Position numbers and translations under genes: made by a program. A DNA stretch of 64,000 nucleotides, taken from positions 124,001 to 188,000 of the forward strand of contig NZ_JAALCR010000015.1 in the NCBI RefSeq assembly GCF_011065895.1, written 5' to 3'. Positions within the stretch are counted from its first letter, which is position 1. Each line of letters starts with the position of its first letter. The notes under the pieces are model-generated. The model had not been told where the DNA came from, searched no databases, and was given only the letters and a program-made list of their open reading frames with translations. Of this stretch, positions 36,597 to 45,642 are shown piece after piece. Source of the DNA: Paludisphaera rhizosphaerae (GTDB lineage Bacteria; Planctomycetota; Planctomycetia; Isosphaerales; Isosphaeraceae).

Positions 36597-37253
36597 CGGT
36601 CGACCCTTTCTCAAGAGGTGGAGATGCGGCCGCGCGCATTCATGACCACGGCCGAACTCGGCGAAGATTTGAATGAAATTCTCTTCACGCGTCCCTGAGC
36701 CTCCGGAATCGGACGGTCGGGACGACTCGGGCAAAGCCCACGACCAGGGCCTCGCGACAATGCGCCTTCATAACATAACGGCGCAGGGTGGACGTCGCCA
36801 GTGCCGGCAGCCGGATATAGCGTCGATGCGAGCAGAATTCCTGCGGGTTTCCTGGTCAGCCAATCGAGTTTGGGACCAAATTCCTATTGGAAGGACGGGG
36901 CGTTCCGAGGAGTCGGTTGGATCGTTCCGGGGAGGTCGGCTCAAGATGGTGACGAGAAATCAGCGTTGGCGTGGGCGGAGAAATGACCAATCGAAGCCAA
37001 TTTTTCAGAGTCGGTTTCGTGGCGCATCAGGTTTTGTGGTCATGGTTTGCGATAGGTAGGGTTCAAACGTAGGCCGGACGAGGGAACCCAATTCGCGGCG
37101 GGTGCGTTCGCACGCCGAACCTGCCCCCGCCTTCTCGTTCTCCATCGGCCGTCGGCGTATGATCGGGCGAAACGGTCAGTGGCGGCGATGATCGCACGAG
37201 CGGGATCGACCGCCTCGATTCGGCCGCCATCATGCCAGGGGAGGGGTTTCGTG
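36597..37253. other. Long intergenic region without a recognisable gene
   Basis: About 650 bases. Open frames here have no ribosome binding site or domain and atypical composition (for example runs of Arg/Ser). I see no RNA gene, repeat or convincing promoter. Confidence 0.5.
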
Positions 37254-37952
37254 ATGATGTTGATCGGTCGCTCGATCGTCGTGATGGTTGCATTCCATTT
37301 GGCACGGATCTCGTTGGCTCAGGACTCCGTTCCCAGGCCGCTCTTCGACGGCAAGACGCTCGACGGCTGGAAGGCCGAGAGCGGCAAGGCCGAGTATCGC
37401 GTCGAGGACGGCGCGATCGTGGGGAAGACGGTGGAAGGCTCGGGGAACACGTTCCTCTGCAAGGGGCCGTTCCGGGATTTCGTCGTGGATCTGGACGTGA
37501 AGTGCGACCCCGCGTTGAACTCGGGGGTCCAGGTTCGCAGCCACCTCTACGAGGCTGGGAGCGAAGGCGCGAAGCGGCACGGCGTCGGGCGGATCTACGG
37601 CCCTCAGTGCGAGATCGCCGTGAACGGCACGGCCGGCAAGTTCTACGACGAAGCGCGAGTCGGCAAGTGGATCGACGGCGAGGAGCCGAAGTCGTCCGAG
37701 GCCGCCAAGGCGTTCAAGGCCGACGGCTGGAACCACTACCGAATCGTCGTCCAGGGGGACCATTACCGCTCCTGGATCAACGGCGTTCCGACGGCCGATT
37801 TCACCGACGGTCGGGACTCGGAGGGGCTGATCGGTCTTCAGGTCCACGCGATCGCCAAGGGGACGGGCCCGTACGAGGTCCGCTGGAAGAACGTCATGCT
37901 GCTGGAACTGGCCCCCGGTCAGGCCGTTCCAGCGCCGGTCGCGAGGCCGTAA
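37254..37952 (+). CDS. Secreted DUF1080-family (3-keto-disaccharide hydrolase-like) protein
   Basis: 232 residues. A signal peptide (SIVVMVAFHLARISLAQ) is followed by the DUF1080 lectin-like jelly roll, starting PLFDGKTLDGWKAESG and including ALNSGVQVRSHL and WNHYRIVVQGDHYRSWING. Some family members hydrolyse 3-keto-glycosides; most are uncharacterised. GAGGGG lies 7 bases upstream of the ATG at 37254; a GTG at 37251 is possible. Confidence 0.85.
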   Translation: MMLIGRSIVVMVAFHLARISLAQDSVPRPLFDGKTLDGWKAESGKAEYRVEDGAIVGKTVEGSGNTFLCKGPFRDFVVDLDVKCDPALNSGVQVRSHLYEAGSEGAKRHGVGRIYGPQCEIAVNGTAGKFYDEARVGKWIDGEEPKSSEAAKAFKADGWNHYRIVVQGDHYRSWINGVPTADFTDGRDSEGLIGLQVHAIAKGTGPYEVRWKNVMLLELAPGQAVPAPVARP

Positions 37953-38136
37953 CGGGGGCGGGCGACGGATCGGAAGTGAAGGCCGCACTAGGCAAAACGA
38001 CGTGCGGCCAGTACATTCAGACAGCGGGTTTTTTGCGGCGCCGCGGCGTCGCGCCGGTATTTACTTACGAGGACGTCGTCGGCCGGAGGGAGCCGGGGCG
38101 GTCGTCCGGACAGGCTTCAGAGAGACGCAATCTGCC

Positions 38137-38700
38137 ATGATGCTCAAAGCGACCGACATCCGCCGCGGCATGGTGATCACGATGGAAGGCGTGAACTACG
38201 TCGTGGTCGACTTCGCCCACCACACCCCCGGCAATCTTCGGGCGATGGTTCAGACCAAGCTCCGCAACATGAACAATGGGTCGCTCATCGACAAGCGGCT
38301 GCGGTCGGTGGATCAGATCGAGGTCCCCTACGTCGAGACGAAGGAGTTCGAGTACCTGTACTCCGCCGGCGACGAACACGTCTTCATGGACACCGAGACC
38401 TACGACCAGCTCCACTTCGCCCCCGAGATCATCGGGACGGCGATGGAGTTCCTGCTGCCCAACTCCAGGGTGATGGTCAAGTACATCAACGACAAGGCGG
38501 TGTCGATCGAAATCCCCGACTCCGTCGAGTTGACCGTCACCGACACGCCGCCCGCTCTGGCCGGCGCCACGGCGACGAACCAGTACAAGGAAGCCACCCT
38601 GGAGACCGGCCTGAAGGTCCAGGTCCCGCCGTTCATCAAGCCCGGCGAGAAGATCCGGATCGACACCCGCACCAGCGAGTATCTCGAACGCGTGAAGTGA
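38137..38700 (+). CDS. efp: Elongation factor P
   Basis: 187 residues, three-domain EF-P: KOW-like N-terminal domain, OB domain and the C-terminal signature KPGEKIRIDTRTSEYLERVK. EF-P relieves ribosome stalling at polyproline. Aligning PGNLRAMVQTK with E. coli PGKGQAFARVK places Asn33 where the modified Lys34 should be, so neither the Lys nor the Arg tip of known modified EF-Ps is present. A second ATG immediately follows the first and could be the start. The gene lies upstream of the M20 peptidase gene. Confidence 0.92.
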   Translation: MMLKATDIRRGMVITMEGVNYVVVDFAHHTPGNLRAMVQTKLRNMNNGSLIDKRLRSVDQIEVPYVETKEFEYLYSAGDEHVFMDTETYDQLHFAPEIIGTAMEFLLPNSRVMVKYINDKAVSIEIPDSVELTVTDTPPALAGATATNQYKEATLETGLKVQVPPFIKPGEKIRIDTRTSEYLERVK

Positions 38701-38783
38701 CTTCGATGTGAACGACCGCCGCGGCGTCGAGGCCGACGCCGCCCCGCCCAACCTCACCCCACCCAGCCTGAGGAGCGCGGATC

Positions 38784-39935
38784 GTGGACGAGTCGACCCG
38801 CCTCCTGGCCGATCTGGTCGCCATCCCCAGCGTCAATCCGATGGGGAGGCCCGTCAGCGGCCCGGAGTACTTCGAGGGCCGAATCGGCGCCTACCTCGAA
38901 GATTGGTTCCAGCAAGCCGGGATCTCGACCGTTCGCCAGGCCGTCGCGCCGGGGCGGTCGAATATCCTGGTCCGCTATGAGGCGCCCGGATCCTCGGCCC
39001 CGACGATCCTTCTCGACGTTCACCAGGACACCGTCCCGGTGGACGGCATGACCATTCCCCCGTTCGAGCCGCGGGTCGAAGCGGGCCGGCTGTACGGCCG
39101 GGGCTCGTGCGACGTGAAGGCGGGGATGGCGGCCATGCTGCTGGCTTTCCGTCGCCTTTGCTACGAGCGGCCGAAGGGCTCGGCCTCGGTGATCCTGGCC
39201 TGCACGGTCGACGAGGAATACACCCACCTGGGCTCGGACAAACTGGCCGAAACTCAGAAGGGGATCGACCTCGCCGTGGTCGCCGAGCCGACCAAGCTGG
39301 ACGTCGTCCCGTGGCACAAGGGCTCGGTCCGCTGGAAAGTTCGGACGAAGGGCGTGGCCTGCCACAGCTCGACCCCCGAGCGCGGCGCGAACGCCATCTA
39401 CCGGATGGCGAAGGTCGTCGACGCCCTGGAGGCTCACGCTGAAGAGCTATCCCGGTCGGTCCCGCATCCGAAGCTCGGCCCACCGAGCCTCTCGGTCGGT
39501 CGGATCGACGGCGGCCGGAGCGTGAACGTCGTCCCCGACTGGTGCGAGATCGAGATCGACCGCCGCCTGCTCCCCGGCGAGACCTGGGAGGAGGCCGTCG
39601 AACGGGCTCGCGCGTGCGTCGCGTCCCAGGTTGTGGATCCATCGGTCGTCGAGTTCGAGCCCCCCTGGGGTCGAATGCCCGCGCTGGAGACCCCCCTCGG
39701 CCCCTGGCTGGAGCCGCTCACGAAGGCCGTTGAGGCGGCGACGGGTCGGGCCCCCGCGTTGGTGGGCGTCCCGTACGGAACCGACGCAGGCCCGCTCGGG
39801 CAGGTCGGCATTCCGGCGATCGTCTTCGGCCCCGGCGACATCGCCCAGGCGCACACCCGCGACGAGTGGATCGAACTGGATCAGGTGGCTCTGGCCGTGG
39901 AGGCGTATTACCGGATCGCCCTGGCCCTGGGTTGA
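38784..39935 (+). CDS. M20-family metallopeptidase (ArgE/DapE type)
   Basis: 383 residues, GTG start preceded by GAGGAG. Metal-binding motifs are LLDVHQDTVPVDG (first His and its Asp), YGRGSCDVKAGMA (bridging Asp) and TVDEEYTHLGS (catalytic Glu pair), with a dimerisation lid domain starting near residue 175. The family removes acyl groups or cleaves dipeptides; ArgE/DapE-like deacylase is the nearest description. The substrate cannot be assigned. Confidence 0.88.
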   Translation: MDESTRLLADLVAIPSVNPMGRPVSGPEYFEGRIGAYLEDWFQQAGISTVRQAVAPGRSNILVRYEAPGSSAPTILLDVHQDTVPVDGMTIPPFEPRVEAGRLYGRGSCDVKAGMAAMLLAFRRLCYERPKGSASVILACTVDEEYTHLGSDKLAETQKGIDLAVVAEPTKLDVVPWHKGSVRWKVRTKGVACHSSTPERGANAIYRMAKVVDALEAHAEELSRSVPHPKLGPPSLSVGRIDGGRSVNVVPDWCEIEIDRRLLPGETWEEAVERARACVASQVVDPSVVEFEPPWGRMPALETPLGPWLEPLTKAVEAATGRAPALVGVPYGTDAGPLGQVGIPAIVFGPGDIAQAHTRDEWIELDQVALAVEAYYRIALALG

Positions 39936-39956
39936 TCGCATCGAGACCGCGCAACG

Positions 39957-40007
39957 GAAACCGCCCCGGCGGCCTCCCTCTGGGAAAAGGAAGGGCGGGG
40001 CGGTTTC
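39957..40007. terminator. Stem-loop between convergent genes
   Basis: GAAACCGCCCC (39957-39967) pairs with GGGGCGGTTTC (39997-40007); the loop contains a smaller CCTCCCT/AAGG-type stem. It lies between the M20 gene and the convergent secreted-protein gene. There is no long T-run, so a bidirectional terminator is likely but not certain. Confidence 0.4.
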
Positions 40008-40143
40008 GAACGGGAAGCACGCTCACCGTGAATCCTGGGGCGGCGGCCCGGCGATCTTGGCGGTCGTCGGACGCAACCGGGCCCACTGAAGGGTGACGAG
40101 ATCGGTTGCGACCGTCGACCGGGCTTGCCTGTCAGGGGACGGC

Positions 40144-40476
40144 TCAGAAGACGTCCATGGTGAAGTGGTTGCCCTGGTACCACTTCTTCTTGTCCCAGTC
40201 GTGCCAGCCGTGGGGGTGCCGGAACTTGTCCAGGACCCGATAGCCGCCGTAGAAATTATGGTAATACGGCCCCTGGATCTGGGGCACGATCCGCTGCTCG
40301 CGGGGGTACTTGTACCAGCCGTCGTACAGCCCGTTGTACTCGAACCCGTTGCCCGGGACCTGGGGCGGCACATAAGGCCAGTGCAGGTAGTCGTTCCAGT
40401 CCTGGGCCTTGGCCGAGCCGCCCAGCGAAAACGCCAGGGCCAGGGCGAACGCGGTGATCCATGAGCCTCGCGACAC
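40144..40476 (-). CDS. Small secreted Trp/Tyr/His-rich protein
   Basis: 110 residues. A clear signal peptide (AFALALAFSLGGSAKAQ) is followed by a mature part rich in Trp, Tyr, His and Pro (for example YNGLYDGWYKYPREQR and HPHGWHDWDKKKWY). No known domain or function was recognised. The composition suggests a structural or metal/polymer-binding surface protein. It stands alone between convergent and divergent neighbours. Confidence 0.7.
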   Translation of the reverse strand: MSRGSWITAFALALAFSLGGSAKAQDWNDYLHWPYVPPQVPGNGFEYNGLYDGWYKYPREQRIVPQIQGPYYHNFYGGYRVLDKFRHPHGWHDWDKKKWYQGNHFTMDVF

Positions 40477-40582
40477 GTTCCACCTCCGTGTAGGGAACCA
40501 TCACAATCCACGAGTAGGATGACACACGGTTCCCGGCCGTGCGGCGAATTCGCAGACGGATTTCCGGCCCCCAGGAGCGGTT

Positions 40583-41770
40583 ATGCACGACGCATCGACT
40601 CGTTCGCAGAGGTTCGCCCCGAGGGTCCTTTCGGTCGCTCGTCTCGTCGCGGTCGCGACGGTTGCATGCCTCTTCCGTTTAGGGACGGTCTGCGCCGAGG
40701 AACCCGGCCGGATTGAGCTGGAACGCTGGGTGAAACTGCTGGCCTCGCCTGAATTGGAAGGGCGACGCGGAGAAGGGGGGAGGAAGACCGCCGGCGCGAT
40801 CGCCGACGAGTTCCGCCGCCTCGGGCTGAAGCCTCTCTTCGACGGTCAGTACATCCAGGAGATTCCCCCTGCGCCGCCGGCCGATATGCTCGGCCGGAAC
40901 GTGGGGGCGATCCTGCCGGGGAGCGACCCGAAACTCGCGGCAAGGTACGTCATCCTCTCCGCCCACTACGACCACCTGGGAGTAAGGGGGGGCGTCCTCT
41001 ATCCGGGGGCCGACGACAACGCCTCGGGTGTGGCGATGATGCTCGAATCGGCTCGTTGCCTGGCTGAGGCAGCCGAGAAGCCCCAGCGGTCAGTCGTCTT
41101 CATCGCCTTTGACCAGGAGGAGGCGGGGCTCTACGGCTCTCGCTATTTCGTAGCCCATCCGCCTTTCGCCGTTGAGAGCGTCGACCTGTTCGTTACAGCC
41201 GACATGATCGGCCGATCGTTGGGGGGCGTCTGCGGCGACTTCTTCTTCGTCATGGGGACCGAGCACGTCCCGGCCCTTCGCCCATGGCTGACCGAGGCGG
41301 TGGGGGGGCGTCCGCTTCGGATGGGGATCCTCGGCGCGGATCTGCTCGTCCTCAACCGCAGCGACTATGGGCCGTTCCGGTCGAAGAAGGTCCCGTTCCT
41401 CTTCTTCAGTACTGGGGAGAATCCTCGATATCACTCGCCCAGCGACACGCCCGAGACCATCGATTATCCCAAGATGACTGAGATCAGCCGCGTGATTTAC
41501 GGGGTGGTGGCCCGGGCAGGCATGGCCCCGACGCTCCCTGCTTGGAGCGACCAGACGGACAATCCCGTCGAGGAGGCGATGACGATCCGCGAGGTTCTCA
41601 AGTCCCTCGATGCCCACCGTGACGCCCTCAGGCTGAACGCGGCCCAGGGTTATGTGATCGACGGAGCACTCAAGACCCTGGAGGGGGTCGCCGCGCGGGG
41701 AGCGATCACAGCGTCGGAGCGGTCGAGTCTCCTCCGAGCGGCTCGGCTGGTCCTGATGACGGCCTTCTGA
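40583..41770 (+). CDS. Secreted M28-family zinc aminopeptidase
   Basis: 395 residues with an N-terminal signal (VARLVAVATVACLFRLGTVCAEE). Zinc ligands of M28 are visible in order: AHYDHLG, GADDNASGVA, FDQEEAGLYGS, a later Asp in VTADMIG and YHSPSDTPETID. These enzymes remove N-terminal residues or process peptides outside the cell. The C-terminal 80 residues are helical and unassigned. It is convergent with the propeller gene, 3 bases apart. Confidence 0.9.
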   Translation: MHDASTRSQRFAPRVLSVARLVAVATVACLFRLGTVCAEEPGRIELERWVKLLASPELEGRRGEGGRKTAGAIADEFRRLGLKPLFDGQYIQEIPPAPPADMLGRNVGAILPGSDPKLAARYVILSAHYDHLGVRGGVLYPGADDNASGVAMMLESARCLAEAAEKPQRSVVFIAFDQEEAGLYGSRYFVAHPPFAVESVDLFVTADMIGRSLGGVCGDFFFVMGTEHVPALRPWLTEAVGGRPLRMGILGADLLVLNRSDYGPFRSKKVPFLFFSTGENPRYHSPSDTPETIDYPKMTEISRVIYGVVARAGMAPTLPAWSDQTDNPVEEAMTIREVLKSLDAHRDALRLNAAQGYVIDGALKTLEGVAARGAITASERSSLLRAARLVLMTAF

Positions 41771-41773
41771 GGT

Positions 41774-43849
41774 CTACGGTTGGACTTCGAGCGGGACCAC
41801 GCGGAGGCCGGGAACCGGGGGCGGCGTGAAACGTGGGAGCATCCCCGGCGGCTGAATGTCCAGAGGGGGCGGGGGGGCGTCCCCCAGGTTTGGCAACCTC
41901 CGCCGGAAGGGGATGATTCCGAACTCGTCCGGAGGGACGGCGAGGCCGTTCGGGTTGGGTGCGAAGGGGGCGATGGGCATCTGGTCGGGAGCCGGAGCCC
42001 AGCCGCCAAGGTTGATGGCGTCCGCCGTTTCTCCGTGAGATCCCAGTTCGTTGGTGCTCTTACCCGTTCTCTGGAGGGTGCCGTCGCCGGCGATCGTTTC
42101 CAGATGCGTCGCCCAGGCGTTCGTGGGGTCGGCGACGGCGGCCAGGGAATAACCACCCGCCGTCTCCTCAATCGACGACCGCGAACCACGGGTCTCCCGT
42201 TCGAGATAACTCACGATCCCACGCGCTCGGCCGACTTCCCCCTTGCTCATCAGAATCTGGGCGCGAAGACACATCCATCGGAGTCGGTCGCGAGGCGTTT
42301 CGGCCGTGGATTCGACGGCGGCCAGAAGCCGCTCGGCGGCGTCGTAGTCCTGGGCGAGGTAGGCGAAGAAGAGGCGGAAGTCTTCAAGTCCGTCTTCTGG
42401 GGCGGCGGGGGGAGACGTCAGCGGACCAGAGGCGAACTTCGCCAGCCGTTTCAATCGGAACTGCCGGGGGTGGAAGCCGCCCAACTCGCCGAGGATCGGC
42501 AGGACCGTCGCTCGCACGCCTTCGCCATCGCCGGTCGGCGACGGGAGCCAGGTCTGCAGGAGATCCAAGGCGCACGACGCAAGGCGGTCCAGCCATCGGC
42601 GGCGGCTCGACAGATCCGGGGCGACGGGGATGGTTTCCTTGGTCGTAAGATCGAACAAGGCGACAAGGCCCGCACCACCGCCGTCATCCACCCGGAACGC
42701 CAGATTCAGGCCGTCCGGCGAGATCGCCGGCGCGCCAAGCTGCAGTCCGCTATCCAGGGGGTGGAACCGGTCGTAGGTGTTCTGACCGACCAGGCTGCAC
42801 CAGCGCATGACCTGTTCCTGCCCGTCGTTGATGAGGCAAACGCCCTGGTCCTGTTCGGCGTCCATGGTCAGGTCGACCCGGGCCGAGCGAGGTCGGGGAT
42901 CTCCTCCCATAGTGGCAGGCCCTCGCATGCGGCCCGGGACGTTCGTCGGCGAGATCGATTCCAGCGTCGAGACGGGCGTCGCATAGCCCCCCTCAAGCCC
43001 GACGCGAACGAGGCTGACGTTCCTCGTTCGGAACGCTCCTCCGCCCGGTCCAGCGATCATCATGAGCGACTGGCCGTCCTGGCCCCAGGCCAGCAGCGAC
43101 GCGGTCAGAGCCGAGGCGTTGACGCGCAGAACCTGGTCGCTCCCTCCAATCGCGGTGAGGAGATGCACCTGAACCGCCGGCTCGGCTTCGGGAACGGGGA
43201 TTTCCTTCAGGAACGCCATCCGCCGCCCATCGGGAGACCACGCCGGCGCGAAGGCTCCATCGAGCGTCAGGGCGGTTCGGCCGTCCGTCAGGTTCACCAA
43301 CCACAGGCCGGCGACGGCTCCCGGTCGGGGGACGGCCACCCGGCGGCCGTCCGGACTGGGGGCGAGTTTCTGACGTGCGATCGCGACGCGGTCCTCAGCG
43401 TTGAGTTCCAGGTCGGCCTCGACGGCGATCGTCTGTCTGCGGTCCAGGCCCGATCGCACGACCACCTCGAATCGACCATGCTGAGTCGATCCCCCTTCGC
43501 CCTCGGTTGGGTTGAATCGGCCGTAGACGAGGGTCCGGCCGGAGGCGACCCAACTCGGCGACGAGAGCGGCTGGGGAGACTCCTCGATCAGGACCGATTC
43601 CCCGCTCTTAATCTCGGTCGCCCAGATCCGGTAGATCCTTTGCGGGACGACGGGAGCCGAGTGCGTCGCGTCGGGTACGCCGCCCGGCGCGAGCATCCAG
43701 CCTGAGGGCAGGGCGGTGGCGTCTGAGCTCTCTACCGTCGTGTAGGCGATCCAGCGGCTGTCGCGGGACCACTCGACCGGAGCCACGGGGGTCGCCGCGA
43801 CGAGCGCGACCGATAGAACGTGTGCGAGTCCTGCGAGACTCGACGACAT
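41774..43849 (-). CDS. Exported PD40/TolB-like beta-propeller protein
   Basis: 691 residues. A signal peptide (LAGLAHVLSVALVAATP) precedes a propeller with repeats such as WSRDSRWIAYTT, PSPDGRRVAVP, WSPDGRRMAFLKE and ISPDGLNLAFRVD (PD40/WD40-like). The C-terminal third contains helical repeats resembling TPR (RLFFAYLAQDYDAAERLL) and a Pro-rich tail. No catalytic domain is visible; it probably binds partners in the periplasm. The ATG at 43849 follows GGAGAG. Confidence 0.8.
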   Translation of the reverse strand: MSSSLAGLAHVLSVALVAATPVAPVEWSRDSRWIAYTTVESSDATALPSGWMLAPGGVPDATHSAPVVPQRIYRIWATEIKSGESVLIEESPQPLSSPSWVASGRTLVYGRFNPTEGEGGSTQHGRFEVVVRSGLDRRQTIAVEADLELNAEDRVAIARQKLAPSPDGRRVAVPRPGAVAGLWLVNLTDGRTALTLDGAFAPAWSPDGRRMAFLKEIPVPEAEPAVQVHLLTAIGGSDQVLRVNASALTASLLAWGQDGQSLMMIAGPGGGAFRTRNVSLVRVGLEGGYATPVSTLESISPTNVPGRMRGPATMGGDPRPRSARVDLTMDAEQDQGVCLINDGQEQVMRWCSLVGQNTYDRFHPLDSGLQLGAPAISPDGLNLAFRVDDGGGAGLVALFDLTTKETIPVAPDLSSRRRWLDRLASCALDLLQTWLPSPTGDGEGVRATVLPILGELGGFHPRQFRLKRLAKFASGPLTSPPAAPEDGLEDFRLFFAYLAQDYDAAERLLAAVESTAETPRDRLRWMCLRAQILMSKGEVGRARGIVSYLERETRGSRSSIEETAGGYSLAAVADPTNAWATHLETIAGDGTLQRTGKSTNELGSHGETADAINLGGWAPAPDQMPIAPFAPNPNGLAVPPDEFGIIPFRRRLPNLGDAPPPPLDIQPPGMLPRFTPPPVPGLRVVPLEVQP

Positions 43850-44238
43850 GGGGGACTCTCCGCCGGGTCGAGGGCGCGTCGCGTTCCCGCGCCTCGTGGA
43901 ACACCGATCTTCGGTGTCGAGGACGACGCTGTTCAAGTATAAGACGGCTGGCGCCGACTTCCTAGTTGAAAGGTCGAGACGCGACGGCTCGCAGAACCAT
44001 CCTGGAACAGAGGACGGATGGTCCATGTGTTTGACCGTCGGCCTGCAGGTTGTATCCTTCCGGGAACGGGTTACGTCCGTCGCCCCAGGCTGCGCCGCTG
44101 GGCCTGGTCCTTGAAGGAGGGCCAGGCCGAGGATAAGATGCGGGGTCGTCGACGGCGGACGCCCCGACGCTTCGAATCCCGGCCGGCTCGAGAGTCGGGC
44201 CCCTCCAGAGTCTCGCCTTCTTGAATTCGGGAGCTTCC

Positions 44239-44766
44239 ATGCGTTTCGTCCTGATCGACCGGATCGTCGACGTTCAACCCGGCCGTTCGCTGCACGCCGT
44301 CAAGAACCTGTCGCTCGCCGAGGAATATCTGGCCGACCACTTCCCTGGATTTCCGGTTATGCCCGGGGTCCTGATGCTGGAGGCTCTGACTCAGGCCGGC
44401 GCGTGGCTCCTTCGGGACATGGAAGACTTCGCGAACAGCATCATTCTGCTGAAGCAGGCCAAGACGATCAAGTACGGAAGCTTCGTCGAACCTGGTCGGC
44501 AGCTTGAACTTAAGGTCGAGCTGATCTCCGACGCCGCCCCCGACGCCACGTTCAAGGCCGTCGGCGTGATCGACGGCCAGGAGATGGTCAAGGGCCGGAT
44601 CATCCTGACCAGATACAACCTCCGCGACAAGAACCCGCATCTGCACGCGACCGACGCTTCGATTGTGGCTGGGCTTCGCGATCTTTACGCCACCTTGCGC
44701 AAAGGATCGGTCGGCGCCCGCGCGATCTCTCGGACGCCAGAGCCTGCGGGCGTCAAGCTCATCTGA
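44239..44766 (+). CDS. FabZ-like 3-hydroxyacyl-ACP dehydratase 1
   Basis: 175 residues, a single hotdog-fold dehydratase. HFPGFPVMPGVLMLEALTQA carries the catalytic His34 and Glu48 of FabZ. Family role: removal of water from 3-hydroxyacyl-ACP during chain elongation. The C-terminal 35 residues exceed the usual FabZ length and are unassigned. It is the first gene of a co-directional set with an ACP, a second dehydratase, two ketosynthases, a hydrolase and a GH3 protein. GGAG precedes the ATG at 44239. Confidence 0.88.
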   Translation: MRFVLIDRIVDVQPGRSLHAVKNLSLAEEYLADHFPGFPVMPGVLMLEALTQAGAWLLRDMEDFANSIILLKQAKTIKYGSFVEPGRQLELKVELISDAAPDATFKAVGVIDGQEMVKGRIILTRYNLRDKNPHLHATDASIVAGLRDLYATLRKGSVGARAISRTPEPAGVKLI

Positions 44767-45121
44767 CACGTGGTTGGGCGTATGACCCGCCCAGCCGGCG
44801 CACTCGGCGCAGCTTGCCGAGGCGGGCCAGAAAAAAACCAAGGTTCCCGTCAACTTAGGTCGTATCATTAGCTTGAGCTTGCTGAGGTTGCAAGAAATCC
44901 CGATTTTCTGGACAATGCCAGGCGTGCCCAGGATCCAGGCCGAAGGATCGTGGGCAGCCTTCCAATACGAATCGGGCCTCACCTTGCCACCCGCCCCACT
45001 TGAAGTTCGCCGCTCGATCTTGCCGACGATTAAGTGAGCCGACTTAATCGTAGGCCCGTCCGCGTCCCCGATTCGCAGCCGATCGAGTGCGAGCCCTGGT
45101 CCCCTTTTTCCTGAGGATGAC
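44767..45121. other. Intergenic region between dehydratase 1 and the ACP gene
   Basis: 355 bases with no gene. It holds a GC-rich inverted repeat (about 44790-44830) not followed by a T-run, and a perfect 10-bp inverted repeat described separately. A separate promoter for the genes from the ACP onward is likely here. Confidence 0.45.
45026..45051. promoter_or_regulatory. Inverted repeat upstream of the acyl carrier protein
   Basis: ACGATTAAGT (45026-45035) and ACTTAATCGT (45042-45051) form a perfect 10-bp inverted repeat with a 6-base spacer, 70 bases upstream of the ACP start. AT-rich arms in a GC-rich genome and its position suggest an operator for the cluster. The binding protein is unknown. 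Confidence 0.45.
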
Positions 45122-45508
45122 ATGCCCGCATACGAAGAAATCTTCGACAAGGTCCAGTCCACGCTCGTCGACGCTCTTGGCGTGGACGAAGAGGACGTCA
45201 CTCGCGAATCGACCCTCCAGGGCGATCTGGGAGCCGAGTCGATCGACTTCCTCGACATCGTTTTCCGTCTCGAGCGGAACTTCGGGATCAAGATCCCCCG
45301 CGGCGAGCTCTTCCCGGAGAACCTGGTCGCCGATCCCGAGTGGATCGCCGACGGCAAGCTCACGCCGAAGGGCGTCTCCGAGCTGAAGGCCCGCCTGCCG
45401 TTCGCCGACCTCTCGAAGTTCGAGGCTGATCCGGACGTCGAGAAGATGGGCGATCTGTACACGGTCGACATGCTCGTCCATTACGTCCAGAGCAAGCTGG
45501 CCGCCTGA
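45122..45508 (+). CDS. Acyl carrier protein with internal insertion
   Basis: 128 residues against about 77 for a housekeeping ACP. GAESIDFLD contains Ser40, the phosphopantetheine site, in the usual helix II context (LGAESIDFLDIVFRLER). After that, about 47 extra residues (around 65-105, including ELKARLPFADL) lie before the last helix (YTVDMLVHYVQSKL). The insertion could be a docking surface for the partner ketosynthases. It carries the growing acyl chain as a thioester. Confidence 0.9.
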   Translation: MPAYEEIFDKVQSTLVDALGVDEEDVTRESTLQGDLGAESIDFLDIVFRLERNFGIKIPRGELFPENLVADPEWIADGKLTPKGVSELKARLPFADLSKFEADPDVEKMGDLYTVDMLVHYVQSKLAA

Positions 45509-45642
45509 CCATCGCGGCCGACCGCCCCACCAGCCCGGAACGGCCGCGGCCCTTGTCATGGGCCGCGCGTCCGGCGACTGGGCGTGTGGGGGACCGGCCT
45601 CTCCTTCTCCACCTTCCCCCTGGCCCGGCGGCGCGCCCGATC

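Noticed and set aside
36673-37059. Plus-strand frame of 128 codons in the long gap before the DUF1080 gene
   Set aside because: No ribosome binding site, no signal peptide or domain, and Arg/Ser-rich composition unlike the neighbours.
41780-43705. 641-codon plus-strand frame opposite the PD40 protein
   Set aside because: Shadow of the propeller gene, which has a signal peptide, repeats and a ribosome binding site.
44150-44210. TTCGAATCC sequence considered as a tRNA T-loop
   Set aside because: No acceptor, D or anticodon stem can be folded around it.
44071-45471. 466-codon minus-strand frame across dehydratase 1, the gap and the ACP gene
   Set aside because: It has no ribosome binding site and no domain, and it is opposite three well-supported features.
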